A stretch of DNA of 64,000 bases from Vicugna pacos (lineage: Eukaryota > Chordata > Mammalia > Artiodactyla > Camelidae). The notes below the pieces were generated by a model. It searched no databases. It worked only from the letters and a program-made list of their open reading frames with translations, and was not told where the DNA came from. This document shows positions 22,191 to 33,717 of this stretch, piece after piece. The stretch covers positions 3,472,001-3,536,000 of the forward strand of contig NC_133018.1 in the NCBI RefSeq assembly GCF_048564905.1, written 5' to 3'. Position 1 is the first letter of the stretch. The number at the start of each line of letters is the position of its first letter. A program made the translations under genes and the position numbers.

Positions 22191-24240
22191 CTCCCTGTGG
22201 ACAATTTCAACGATTAATACTCATATAAGCAAAACCGAAAACTGCAAAAAACAACATGAACATAAATTAACTGAATGAATACGCTAAGATATTTCCGAAA
22301 CTTCTGATGAGCACGTGATTATCTGTATTTTGATATGAAGCAATTATTGCTCCTTCCACCTGTTTGTAGGGATAGTGTGGTTATTTTTTAGGTCCTTATC
22401 TTTCCAGGACACAAATAAAATATTTGCAGCAGAAATGACATGGTCTGGAACTGGCCTCAAGGGATGGCATCAGGGGGGCCTGTTCTGTTGTCGGGGGTGC
22501 GGTCAGCATCGTCAGCGAGTTGATGATTTTGGCCCTGGGTTAATAGCAGCAGAGGGTTGGGACTCTCCTGTCTCCTTATTTTGTGTTTTACATCTTTGTA
22601 AGAATGAAGAGGGCTTGCTTTCTGGGCAGTTAGAGCTCAGGGTGGGGTGGATTCTGGACTCAACCCCCAGGGCCAGTGATGAGGGAGGCCTGGCTGGTTT
22701 CCCTGCAGGCTCTCAGCTTTCAGCTCTCTCCAGGGGGTGCCGGCAGATGCTGTGGACACATAGACCCCAAAGCTGCCTTCCACCTCCTGGGTTGACTGGG
22801 ATCGAGCTCAAAGGGGGACCCAGCGTGGCCCCAGAGGCCTCTGTCCTTGCAGGCTGGTAGCCCCGTGTCCTGCCCAAGGAGCCCGGGCACTGAGGGCTGA
22901 CCGAGCCGGCCGGGCATGCCTCGGCAGTGTCGAGCTCACCTGCCTTGGGCCCTGGGAGGGACTGTGTCTCTGACTCCAGGCTACAGGTGCTCTGGAGGCT
23001 GAGCCCAGTGAGCCAGTGGGCCTGTGGGCAGGGGTCTGGTTGCACTAAGTGCCCAGGAAGTCTGACCTTGCTGTAGCCCTCAGGCCACAGTCACCCTGTC
23101 CTGCGCTAGTCTGACCTCGCCAAACCCCACTCCTGGATTCTGGTTGACAAGCCCTTTGCCGACACCACTGGATGACCACCCGGTGCCCAGGACAATGTCC
23201 TTTCCCGTTCATCTAGTTCGGCCATGTGCCCCTAACCCAGGATGACCACACCTGCTCCAGCCATAATCCCACCATAAACTAACGCTCTCCTGGACCTGAC
23301 TTCAGATGCCCACACTCCTCATGACTGAGGTCCCAGCCTCCTGCTGGGGTCCCCTTGAGCCACCTTGACCAGGCCCATCAGAACAGACGCTGACCTTCCT
23401 TGTGCCTCAGCCTCACCGCAGGTCCCAGCACTAGTGATGGGGACCAGCACTGTCCTCGAGGGTCTGCTGGGGCTCCCTGAGTTAGAAGGAGGAGTGAATG
23501 TGATTGGAGAACTGCTAGGCTATATGCTGTTGAACTGTTTCTCTGTTGCAGGCCTTCTCAGTGTCTTTACTTAGCTGAAGCGCATTGTAACAGTTTGAGA
23601 AATGTCCTTGCGTGATGACTTGTCAAAGCTTTCCACGGTAGCCAGGTGATGGTGAAGCCATGGACACCTCACCTGGGATTAGCTGTCCCCACTGGGTCCG
23701 TTGATGAAACAGGGAAGTCCAAGCCCCTTTCCTCTGAGATCAAGGTCTCAGGGTTTCTTTGCCCTATAATCTTGCCTCTGGTGCACAGCTGCCTCCTAGG
23801 AACCTCCTGGAACACCTGATATTCCCTAAGCCATCCCCTGTCCAATCACTGACCCTTCTCCCTTCCCAGGGCACAAGGACTGCACCCCAGGGGCTGGCAC
23901 CGCACAACAATGCTCTGTTCTGGGTCACGGCTCCCACCAGCACTCAGAGCTCCCTGGTCCCTGGGGGACAGGTTGGGGGGACGTCAGGTACATGGAATCT
24001 CATGTCACCAACTGTCCCTTCCTGTAGTCACTGACCCTTAACCCAGAGACACGGCCAGACACAGAGTGCACATCAGACATGTCAGATGATAAATGACAAG
24101 GTCTTTATTAAGGAGGAGCAGGAACAGGGCGGGATGAGACCCGCCTGGTCTGAGCTGACCTGGGCAGAGGCTCAGGGGTCCATGGAGAGTGGGGAGGGGG
24201 GTCTGGGTGAGGAAGCCCCCGAGGGTGGGGGCCCGGGGGC

Positions 24241-24557
24241 CTAACACTGGGAGGGGGACACCGTCTTCTCCACGGTGCCCGCCTCGTGCGTGACCTGACA
24301 GCTGTAGCTGCTGTGCGACTTCCACGTGCTGGGCGACAGGCTCAGGTAGCTGCTGGCCGCGTACTTGTTGTTGCTCTGCTTCGAGGGCTTGGTGGTCTCC
24401 ACGCCCTGCGTGACGGTGGTGCCATCTTGCTTCCAGGCCACCGTCACGCTGCCCGGGTAGAAGTCACTGATCAGACACACCAGGGTGGCCTTGTTGGCGG
24501 TGAGCTCCTCAGAGGACGGCGGGAACAGAGTGACCGAGGGTGCGGCCTTGGGCTGAC
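24241..24557 (-). CDS. IGLC: Ig lambda constant-domain exon, cluster 7
   Basis: Complete 317-base exon, product identical to clusters 2-10. Acceptor gcag at 24558-24561 (complement) preceded by a pyrimidine-rich tract. AATAAA at 24104-24109. From here to cluster 1 the 3' UTR is of a different type from clusters 8-10: the tail ends with AATAAAGACCTTGTC instead of CAATAAAATGTCC. Confidence 0.95.
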
Positions 24558-25862
24558 CTGCAAAGCGGGGGAGGGGCAGGAGGTCAGACGCCCGGTGCCT
24601 GTCCTGGGAGCTTCTGACCTGTGTCTCAAAGTGGGACAGGGGCTGCTGAGGACCCAGGAGGACCCCTAGTTCAGAGACCAAACTGAGTTTGAGGGTCCCT
24701 GCCAAGGAGGGTGGTCCTCCATCCTCTCCCCATTTCCTTAGGAAACCCTGAGCCTGAACACCTGCCATCGCTGTCCTGAGACCCCGTCTGGGCCCTGGTC
24801 TCCCACACAGACATCTGACCCTCACCCCCTGTCCTGCCTCCTCCTGAGCTTCGGAAGATGTCTGTTTGGGGCGGGCTGTCTGTCTTGAAAGTGGGTGACG
24901 TGAGCTCTCTGGCGTCCTGTGGAGCTGATCTCGGGACGTTTTGGACCCGATAGTCTTGCTCTTGGGACCTCGGCTGTTTTCCCAAAGGGGTCTGTTTCTA
25001 CGCTAATCTGTCTCCCCTGCAGCCTGTCTGATAGGGTAGGAGCTTTGCTGATCAGAGAGCGTTCCTCTGCCGGTCCCCTTCTTAAGTGCCAAGTCCTTTT
25101 TGTCGTCCTCCCTGGCCAGCTGGTCGTATCAGCAGAGGCCCAGTGCTGGGAGTCTGCCTTTCTCACAGGAGGGTTCACGTGCAAGGGGCCCTGTGCTGCC
25201 GAGACCCAGGAGCCCAGCCAGCCCCTCAGAGCTGTCCTCTGAGGACAGCTTCCTGGGTTTCAGAGCCGTCTCCTCTCTCCTGATTTCCTTTGTGCAGCTC
25301 CCCTGAGGCCGAGGCCGGCGCAGGGCTCTGTCTGTGACAGCCCCACAGAGACCTGGCGGAGCCCTGCACCCCTGCGCGTCCCTGACCCTGGATCCCTAGA
25401 CCCACAGCCCTGTGGCCGTTCCTGAACCTGTGACTTGTTCTCCAGCCTCGGCCCTGAGGGATCCGGGCCCCTCTCATGTCTCCACACGGTCCCCCCTCAG
25501 TTGTCTGTTCCCTCCTTCCCCTTGAGAAGGAGGCCCCGAGTACCCCCAGAGACAAAGCGGGTCCACCTGGAGCCCCGATGGGGCAGGACAGAGCGGAGCG
25601 AGTCTAAGGGCCAGCCTGGCCCTGGCAGACGGACAGAGGCAGCAGGTGATCCTTGGGTCAGAGGGGAAGGGCTGCTGCGAGCGCAGAGGTGAGCAGGAGG
25701 GTCTGACAGGCTGGGGAAGAGGTCGGGCCCCAGGGGCTGGGCTCCTGCTTGAAAGCCTGACCCGAGGCCGACACAAGGCCCAGAAAAGAGCAGAACAGCA
25801 GGAAATTGCCCAAAGTTTGGGGAGAGCCGGGAAATCGGGGGTGGGGGGAAGAGGAGACTCAC

Positions 25863-25900
25863 CCAGGACGGTCAGATGGGTCCCTCCGCCGAACACAGCA
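25863..25900 (-). CDS. IGLJ: J-lambda segment, cluster 7 (AVFGGGTHLTVL)
   Basis: 38 bases, FGGG intact, donor gtgagt, 1.3 kb from its C exon. Composite E-box 25965-25976. Confidence 0.94.
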
Positions 25901-25928
25901 CACAGTGACACAGGCTTGAACAAAAACC
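25901..25928 (-). other. 12-RSS of J cluster 7
   Basis: Perfect CACAGTG heptamer and ACAAAAACC nonamer with a 12-base spacer. Confidence 0.95.
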
Positions 25929-26816
25929 CCTCCCTGGGACGCCCCTGCCCCACCCCCAGCCCCCCACCTGCAGCTGAGATGGAGGAAGTTGGGCCACTGC
26001 CCCAGGCTGGTGGCTGCTCTGCAGGGGTCCCCGTGCCTGCCCTGCCCATCCCAGGGGCAGAACGTGACAGGGACCCGGTGCCCAGCAGTCACACTCTTGG
26101 AAAGGCAGGATCCCAAAGGGGGTCGGCGTGTTGGACATGGTTTTCCCGTGAACCGCTGTCGCCCAGGAATGGGAAGGACACCACGGGAGGGCATTTGCCT
26201 CCCTAAGGAGTGGAGTTCTCTGGAAGGGCTGGGGCTTCTTTCCTACGTAGGGTTGACAGAATCCTGATCCCTTGGCGAGACCACAGACGGAGGGCAGGAG
26301 GTGATCTCGGGTGTCCCCAGGCCACCCACAGAAAGGGCAGGCTGCCCTGGAGTGAACTGACCGTAAGAGGCTTCGCTGTCACCCCAGCTGGGCTCCCTGG
26401 GTCTCGGCCCGACCTCCCTGGGGTTCTCCTGCATTGGATGGGCTTCTGTCGGGAGGCCTGGGCTGGTGCCAGTAGGGAAGGCCAGCCTGCACCTGCAGGG
26501 AGGACGCCACAGTTTCCCTGACACCCCTCAGCGTCTCATGTGATCTTTGTGTCTGGGAGCATTTGATTCAAAGGGGAGATATAAGTGAGCGCCTCCACTG
26601 TGTTCCCGAAATACCACCTCACTAGAGAGAATCCGGTCGATGGGAGAAACGGCCCATTCCAGGCCGGAGGCTGGAAAGGCACAAGATGGGCCCACAACAG
26701 ACTGTCACAGCAGAAAGCAGGGGGGTGTGTGGCGGTCTCCCCAGGCGGTGCCCGAGGCCCTGGGGCTCCCCATGCAGGCTCCCATGGGCACAGGTGGGAC
26801 ACCGGGATCATCAAGG

Positions 26817-26980
26817 GAACAGCACGGGGAGCTGTATTCAGTACCTTATAGTAACCTGTAAGGAGAGGAGCATGAAAGCAGATCTATGTGTGGATATGAG
26901 TGAGTGAAACATGCCGTGCACCAGAAATGGACTGAACATTGGGAACTGACTACACTTCACTAAAAAGTGTTTGAACGAAA
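26817..26980 (+). mobile_element. L1 3'-end fragment in unit 7
   Basis: GCACGGGGAGCTGTATTCAG, then GGAACTGACTACACTTCACT and AAAAAG, resembles the 3' UTR of artiodactyl L1 (cagggaactatattcaat ... caactatacttcaataaaaa). The same fragment is at 32501, 38185, 43877, 49569 and 55242, so it predates the amplification. Confidence 0.65.
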
Positions 26981-27104
26981 ATAGAAGCACAATGGATCCG
27001 AACACATCAAATCCATGTACCCTAGTGTTGGTTGTTAACTTTCAGAAGACGGCAGGGACCAGTCACCGTTTGGTAAACCGCTCCATTAAAGAAAGAGCAA
27101 ACCC

Positions 27105-27240
27105 GGGGTGAGGGTATCGCTCAAGAGGTAGCGCCGTGCACGAGGCGCTGGGTTCAATCCCCAGTACCTCCTCTCCAAATAAATGAACCTAATTACCTCC
27201 CCCCAAGTTAAAAAAATTAAATAATACAGTTATAATTTAA
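27105..27240 (+). mobile_element. tRNA-derived SINE, Vic-1-like (unit 7, plus)
   Basis: A-box region TCGCTCAAGAGG (27117-27128), B box GGTTCAATCCC (27151-27161), then CCAGTACCTCC and an AAATAAATGAACCTAATTACC tail in split form (AAATAAATGAACC / TAATTACC). It is followed by an A-rich stretch and (CAA)n. Confidence 0.85.
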
Positions 27241-27916
27241 AGAAAAGAAAAACAACAACAACAACAACAACAAAACCAGAACACCAAACGTATCTCTGTA
27301 TTCACTGCAGCTGGACCTGACCCCAGAGCAGTAAAGAGCATCTGAAGGGCCTCCCTCTGTGGGCAAATGGCAGCCTCAGCGGAGGAAGGAGCGCAGAACC
27401 GGAACATTGCACCCGGCCTCCCATCCCACCTGATGGACCTGGAATTTGCGCGTCAAAGGAAGATAATTTTACTAAATGACCTGTGACCCCAGAAGGACAC
27501 CTTGGATGGAAGCAGCCAACTGTCCTAGCAACGGTCTCGCCCAAAGGTCACACCTGACCCCGCTTCATCTTTTGCACCTCAGAACCATCTGCAGGCACAC
27601 GAAGCAGAGAGAACCACTCAGGTACAGCCCAGGGAGGCCGGGGGCCGAACCCCGACCCTGGCGGAGTCCGGGAGCAGCAGCTGAGCTCCTGGAGCCCCCG
27701 CCCTGCAAGGAAAACTAGAGTGATTTGGAAGAGCCTGACGGAGCCACCAGGCCCACGACACAACCATCGATCGCCGAGCCACACCCTTCCAACCCTCATA
27801 GAAAGGACCCGAAGAACCATAACATCACACAGCACCTAAAACACAACCAATTCCACACACTTGTGACGACTGCGAGGCATGTCACCTGAAAGCGATTTTG
27901 CTTTTGTTATTTTTTT

Positions 27917-28033
27917 GAGGGAGGAAGTAATTAGGTTTATTTATTTACTTACTTAGTGGAGGTACTGGGGGTGGAACCCACGACCTCCTGCGTACAGAGC
28001 TGCACTCTACCCATTGAGCTACGCCCTCCCCCC
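27917..28033 (-). mobile_element. tRNA-derived SINE, Vic-1-like (unit 7, minus)
   Basis: Complementary orientation: the plus strand reads AATTAGGTTTATTTATTTAC, GGAGGTACTGGGGGTGGAAC and CATTGAGCTACGCCCTCCC. It forms an inverted pair with the plus SINE about 0.7 kb away. Confidence 0.87.
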
Positions 28034-28237
28034 GATTGTTTTTGTGATACTAAGGAACTGAGGCCAATTTCTGTTTGGTTTTTATTTTTTACATTTTATG
28101 AAATAACCGAACACCAGTTTACTATTTCAAGTGTGAAAAGAACCTTCTTTTTTCCTGATATTCAGTTTATTTTTTACATTTTGTACATTACTTTATACTT
28201 TACATATGCATTTCCTTTCTTACACATCTTATTTTAT

Positions 28238-28345
28238 CTTTTTTGAGGGATGGTCAGTTTACAGTGCTGTGCCAATTTCTGGTGTCCAGCATAGTTTCAG
28301 TGCATATATTTGTTTTTATATTCTGTGTTTGGGTTTGATAATGAT
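28238..28345 (-). mobile_element. L1 3'-end fragment in unit 7 (minus)
   Basis: CAGTTTACAGTGCTGTGCCA and TTTCTGGTGTCCAGCATAGT are the complement of the artiodactyl L1 3' region (tttacaatgttgtgttagtttctg). The same fragment is present in all six units. Confidence 0.6.
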
Positions 28346-29924
28346 ATTGAGGTGTATTTTTGGTCCTTTCCTTCCAGGGCACAAATGAAATATTTACAGA
28401 GAAAAGACATGACGTAGAATGTGCTGGAACGGCCTGCGTCAGGGAGGGTTTGCGCTGGTGTGGGGAGGTGAGGTCAGCATCAGTGGTGAATTGATGATTT
28501 TGGGGCCTGGTTGACCGGAACCCGGGGGTCATTTTACTCCTCTGTCTTCTCGTTTTGTGACCTCAGTTCTTCAGAGTGAAAACTGGTAACAACACCGAGG
28601 GGTGTTGTATGAGGGGTGGCCGTCGCTCGGGGCGGGGCGGCTGGAAGCATTGTACCCAGCAGGGCCACTGAGACGAGGGAGACCTAGGTGGTCCCCTCCT
28701 CCCTTGGGGTCTTAGTGTTCCCATCCAGGAAATGGGGTCAGGCAGCTGCTGTGGGCCACGAGGACCCCTCGCCTCTTTCACCTCCTAGTCTGTGCTCTGG
28801 GGCTGGGGTACCTGGGCGGAAGCTCCAAAGGGGTCCTGTCCTCTGCCTCACCAATGCCCTAGAGTCCTCTGTCCCTGCAGGCTCTGTCGCTGAGCTGTCT
28901 CGGCTGCCTGGCAGCTCTGGTGAAGGCAGCTCCCCATCCCAGAGGAGCTGGAGGTATCGACAGGGGGCTGCGAGGCGAGGGGTCCTGTGGATGACAGAGC
29001 CTAGGCCTTCACCTTCCAGAGGGTGACCGTGCTTGTCTCAGACCGTGAGTGAGTGCCCGACTGAGTGTCTCAGCTGGAGGTGCACTGGGGTGAGCCCTGG
29101 AGATGGATGGGGGGAGGGTCCCTGGGCAGGGAACTAGGGGTGCTGACTTGTGAGGGAAACTTGACCTTGCTGTAGCCCACAGGCCACACGTACCCTGCCT
29201 TGAGCTGATCTGACTGAGTCTGACTCTATTGGCGAGTTCCAGTGATTCTCTCTCCTTGGGAGCATCACTGGATGCTTTTTTGGTGCTCAGGCGGTGTCCT
29301 TTCCCAAAGACTCAGCTTCCCCGTGTCCCCTCCCCTCCATATAGGGTGATGGCACCTGCTCCATCCACACCCCACCATAGACTAACTCCGTCCCTGACCT
29401 GACTTCACGTGTCCAGACTCTTCATGCCTGAGGTCCCAAGTAGGGTCACACAACTGACCTTCTGCGTCTCAGCCTTCCCTGGGATCCCTCCTCCTCTCCT
29501 TGTTCCCCCAGAACTGTCCCATGTCCCTCTCACTGGCCCTTCTCCCTTCCCAGGGCACAAGGACTGCACCCCAGGGGCTGGCACCACACAACAATGCTCT
29601 GTTCTGGGTCACGGCTCCCACCAGCACTCAGAGCTCCCTGGTCCCTGGGGGACAGGTTGGGGGGACGTCAGGTACATGGAATCTCATGTCACCAACTGTC
29701 CCTTCCTGTAGTCACTGACCCTTAACCCAGAGACACGGCCAGACACAGAGTGCACATCAGACATGTCAGATGATAAATGACAAGGTCTTTATTAAGGAGG
29801 AGCAGGAACAGGGCGGGATGAGACCCGCCTGGTCTGAGCTGACCTGGGCAGAGGCTCAGGGGTCCATGGAGAGTGGGGAGGGGGGTCTGGGTGAGGAAGC
29901 CCCCGAGGGTGGGGGCCCGGGGGC

Positions 29925-30241
29925 CTAACACTGGGAGGGGGACACCGTCTTCTCCACGGTGCCCGCCTCGTGCGTGACCTGACAGCTGTAGCTGCTGTGC
30001 GACTTCCACGTGCTGGGCGACAGGCTCAGGTAGCTGCTGGCCGCGTACTTGTTGTTGCTCTGCTTCGAGGGCTTGGTGGTCTCCACGCCCTGCGTGACGG
30101 TGGTGCCATCTTGCTTCCAGGCCACCGTCACGCTGCCCGGGTAGAAGTCACTGATCAGACACACCAGGGTGGCCTTGTTGGCGGTGAGCTCCTCAGAGGA
30201 CGGCGGGAACAGAGTGACCGAGGGTGCGGCCTTGGGCTGAC
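29925..30241 (-). CDS. IGLC: Ig lambda constant-domain exon, cluster 6
   Basis: Complete 317-base exon with Cys28, Trp42, Cys87 and Cys105. Acceptor at 30242-30245; AATAAA at 29788-29793. No difference from clusters 2-5 and 7 was seen. Confidence 0.95.
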
Positions 30242-31546
30242 CTGCAAAGCGGGGGAGGGGCAGGAGGTCAGACGCCCGGTGCCTGTCCTGGGAGCTTCTG
30301 ACCTGTGTCTCAAAGTGGGACAGGGGCTGCTGAGGACCCAGGAGGACCCCTAGTTCAGAGACCAAACTGAGTTTGAGGGTCCCTGCCAAGGAGGGTGGTC
30401 CTCCATCCTCTCCCCATTTCCTTAGGAAACCCTGAGCCTGAACACCTGCCATCGCTGTCCTGAGACCCCGTCTGGGCCCTGGTCTCCCACACAGACATCT
30501 GACCCTCACCCCCTGTCCTGCCTCCTCCTGAGCTTCGGAAGATGTCTGTTTGGGGCGGGCTGTCTGTCTTGAAAGTGGGTGACGTGAGCTCTCTGGCGTC
30601 CCGTGGAGCTGATCTCGGGACGTTTTGGACCCGATAGTCTTGCTCTTGGGACCTCGGCTGTTTTCCCAAAGGGGTCTGTTTTTACGCTAATCTGTCTCCC
30701 CTGCAGCCTGTCTGATAGGGTAGGAGCTTTGCTGATCAGAGAGCGTTCCTCTGCCGGTCCCCTTCTTAAGTGCCAAGTCCTTTTTGTCGTCCTCCCTGGC
30801 CAGCTGGTCGTATCAGCAGAGGCCCAGTGCTGGGAGTCTGCCTTTCTCACAGGAGGGTTCACGTGCAAGGGGCCCTGTGCTGCCGAGACCCAGGAGCCCA
30901 GCCAGCCCCTCAGAGCTGTCCTCTGAGGACAGCTTCCTGGGTTTCAGAGCCGTCTCCTCTCTCCTGATTTCCTTTGTGCAGCTCCCCTGAGGCCGAGGCC
31001 GGCGCAGGGCTCTGTCTGTGACAGCCCCACAGAGACCTGGCGGAGCCCTGCACCCCTGCGCGTCCCTGACCCTGGATCCCTAGACCCACAGCCCTGTGGC
31101 CGTTCCTGAACCTGTGACTTGTTCTCCAGCCTCGGCCCTGAGGGATCCGGGCCCCTCTCATGTCTCCACACGGTCCCCCCTCAGTTGTCTGTTCCCTCCT
31201 TCCCCTTGAGAAGGAGGCCCCGAGTACCCCCAGAGACAAAGCGGGTCCACCTGGAGCCCCGATGGGGCAGGACAGAGCGGAGCGAGTCTAAGGGCCAGCC
31301 TGGCCCTGGCAGACGGACAGAGGCAGCAGGTGATCCTTGGGTCAGAGGGGAAGGGCTGCTGCGAGCGCAGAGGTGAGCAGGAGGGTCTGACAGGCTGGGG
31401 AAGAGGTCGGGCCCCAGGGGCTGGGCTCCTGCTTGAAAGCCGGACCCGAGGCCGACACAAGGCCCAGAAAAGAGCAGAACAGCAGGAAATTGCCCAAAGT
31501 TTGGGGAGAGCAGGGAAATCGGGGGTGGGGGGAAGAGGAGACTCAC

Positions 31547-31584
31547 CCAGGACGGTCAGATGGGTCCCTCCGCCGAACACAGCA
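31547..31584 (-). CDS. IGLJ: J-lambda segment, cluster 6 (AVFGGGTHLTVL)
   Basis: Intact 38-base J with donor gtgagt. Composite E-box 31649-31660. Confidence 0.94.
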
Positions 31585-31612
31585 CACAGTGACACAGGCT
31601 TGAACAAAAACC
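31585..31612 (-). other. 12-RSS of J cluster 6
   Basis: Perfect heptamer and nonamer, 12-base spacer. Confidence 0.95.
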
Positions 31613-32788
31613 CCTCCCTGGGACGCCCCTGCCCCACCCCCAGCCCCCCACCTGCAGCTGAGATGGAGGAAGTCGGGCCACTGCCCCAGGCTGGTGGCTG
31701 CTCTGCAGGGGTCCCCGTGCCTGCCCTGCCCATCCCAGGGGCAGAACGTGACAGGGACCCGGTGCCCAGCAGTCACACTCTTGGAAAGGCAGGATCCCAA
31801 AGGGGGTCGGCGTGTTGGACATGGTTTTCCCGTGAACCGCTGTCGCCCAGGAATGGGAAGGACACCACGGGAGGGCATTTGCCTCCCTAAGGAGTGGAGT
31901 TCTCTGGAAGGACTGGGGCTTCTTTTCTACCTAGGGTTGACAGAATCCTGATCCCTTGGTGAGACCACAGACGGAGGGCAGGAGGTGATCTCGGGTGTCC
32001 CCAGGCCACCCACAGAAAGGGCAGGCTGCCCTGGAGTGAACTGACCGTAAGAGGCTTCGCTGTCACCCCAGCTGGGCTCCCTGGGTCTCGGCCCGACCTC
32101 CCTGGGGTTCTCCTGCATTGGATGGGCTTCTGTCGGGAGGCCTGGGCTGGTGCCAGTAGGGAAGGCCAGCCTGCACCTGCAGGGAGGACGCCACAGTTTC
32201 CCTGACACCCCTCAGCGTCTCATGTGATCTTTGTGTCTGGGAGCATTTGATTCAAAGGGGAGATATAAGTGAGCGCCTCCACTGTGTTCCCGAAATACCA
32301 CCTCACTAGAGAGAATCCGGTCGATGGGAGAAACGGCCCATTCCAGGCCGGAGGCTGGAAAGGCACAAGATGGGCCCACAACAGACTGTCACAGCAGAAA
32401 GCAGGGGGGTGTGTGGCGGTCTCCCCAGGCGGTGCCCGAGGCCCTGGGGCTCCCCATGCAGGCTCCCATGGGCACAGGTGGGACACCGGGATCATCAAGG
32501 GAACAGCACGGGGAGCTGTATTCAGTACCTTATAGTAACCTGTAAGGAGAGGAGCATGAAAGCAGATCTATGTGTGGATATGAGTGAGTGAAACATGCCG
32601 TGCACCAGAAATGGACTGAACATTGGGAACTGACTACACTTCACTAAAAAGTGTTTGAACGAAAATAGAAGCACAATGGATCCGAACACATCAAATCCAT
32701 GTACCCTAGTGTTGGTTGTTAACTTTCAGAAGACGGCAGGGACCAGTCACCGTTTGGTAAACCGCTCCATTAAAGAAAGAGCAAACCC

Positions 32789-32924
32789 GGGGTGAGGGTA
32801 TCGCTCAAGAGGTAGCGCCGTGCACGAGGCGCTGGGTTCAATCCCCAGTACCTCCTCTCCAAATAAATGAACCTAATTACCTCCCCCCAAGTTAAAAAAA
32901 TTAAATAATACAGTTATAATTTAA
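32789..32924 (+). mobile_element. tRNA-derived SINE, Vic-1-like (unit 6, plus)
   Basis: Same insertion as at 27105, carried by duplication; B box GGTTCAATCCC retained. Confidence 0.85.
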
Positions 32925-33600
32925 AGAAAAGAAAAACAACAACAACAACAACAACAAAACCAGAACACCAAACGTATCTCTGTATTCACTGCAGCTGGAC
33001 CTGACCCCAGAGCAGTAAAGAGCATCTGAAGGGCCTCCCTCTGTGGGCAAATGGCAGCCTCAGCGGAGGAAGGAGCGCAGAACCGGAACATTGCACCCGG
33101 CCTCCCATCCCACCTGATGGACCTGGAATTTGCGCGTCAAAGGAAGATAATTTTACTAAATGACCTGTGACCCCAGAAGGACACCTTGGATGGAAGCAGC
33201 CAACTGTCCTAGCAACGGTCTCGCCCAAAGGTCACACCTGACCCCGCTTCATCTTTTGCACCTCAGAACCATCTGCAGGCACACGAAGCAGAGAGAACCA
33301 CTCAGGTACAGCCCAGGGAGGCCGGGGGCCGAACCCCGACCCTGGCGGAGTCCGGGAGCAGCAGCTGAGCTCCTGGAGCCCCCGCCCTGCAAGGAAAACT
33401 AGAGTGATTTGGAAGAGCCTGACGGAGCCACCAGGCCCACGACACAACCATCGATCGCCGAGCCACACCCTTCCAACCCTCATAGAAAGGACCCGAAGAA
33501 CCATAACATCACACAGCACCTAAAACACAACCAATTCCACACACTTGTGACGACTGCGAGGCATGTCACCTGAAAGCGATTTTGCTTTTGTTATTTTTTT

Positions 33601-33717
33601 GAGGGAGGAAGTAATTAGGTTTATTTATTTACTTACTTAGTGGAGGTACTGGGGGTGGAACCCACGACCTCCTGCGTACAGAGCTGCACTCTACCCATTG
33701 AGCTACGCCCTCCCCCC
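33601..33717 (-). mobile_element. tRNA-derived SINE, Vic-1-like (unit 6, minus)
   Basis: Same insertion as at 27917, carried by duplication. Confidence 0.86.

Larger units (their letters stand above)
20540..23850. repeat. Diverged copy of the array spacer (cluster 8 to cluster 7)
   Basis: This stretch aligns in order with the spacers of the 5.69-kb units but is clearly diverged. Examples are 20600-20700 versus 26100-26215, 21760-21880 versus 27420-27560, 22375-22480 versus 28350-28450 and 23060-23120 versus 29160-29220. It carries its own L1 and SINE insertions. No gene was recognised. It is the older remnant from which the recent amplification differs. Confidence 0.75.
24241..29924 (-). repeat. 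5.69-kb array unit of cluster 7 (5684 bp)
   Basis: This is the leftmost full unit; close homology extends left to about 23850. Reading from the left it holds the C exon, intron, J and then a 4-kb spacer. The spacer has an L1 3' end on plus (26817-26980), a plus SINE (27105-27240), a (CAA)n tract near 27250-27275, a minus SINE (27917-28033) and an L1 3' end on minus (28238-28345). No other gene is visible in the spacer. Confidence 0.95.

Noticed and set aside
24286-24669. 127-residue plus-strand open frame antisense to each C exon
   Set aside because: It recurs in every cluster only because the C exon is GC-rich and identical. It is Arg/Ala/Gly-rich with no family resemblance.
27105-27180. 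Possible tRNA genes with A and B boxes
   Set aside because: The element is a SINE head: it cannot form a full cloverleaf, has an A/T-rich tail and is repeated in each unit and on both strands.
27250-27275. (CAA)n as a CRISPR-like repeat
   Set aside because: It is a plain microsatellite at the SINE tail without spacers.
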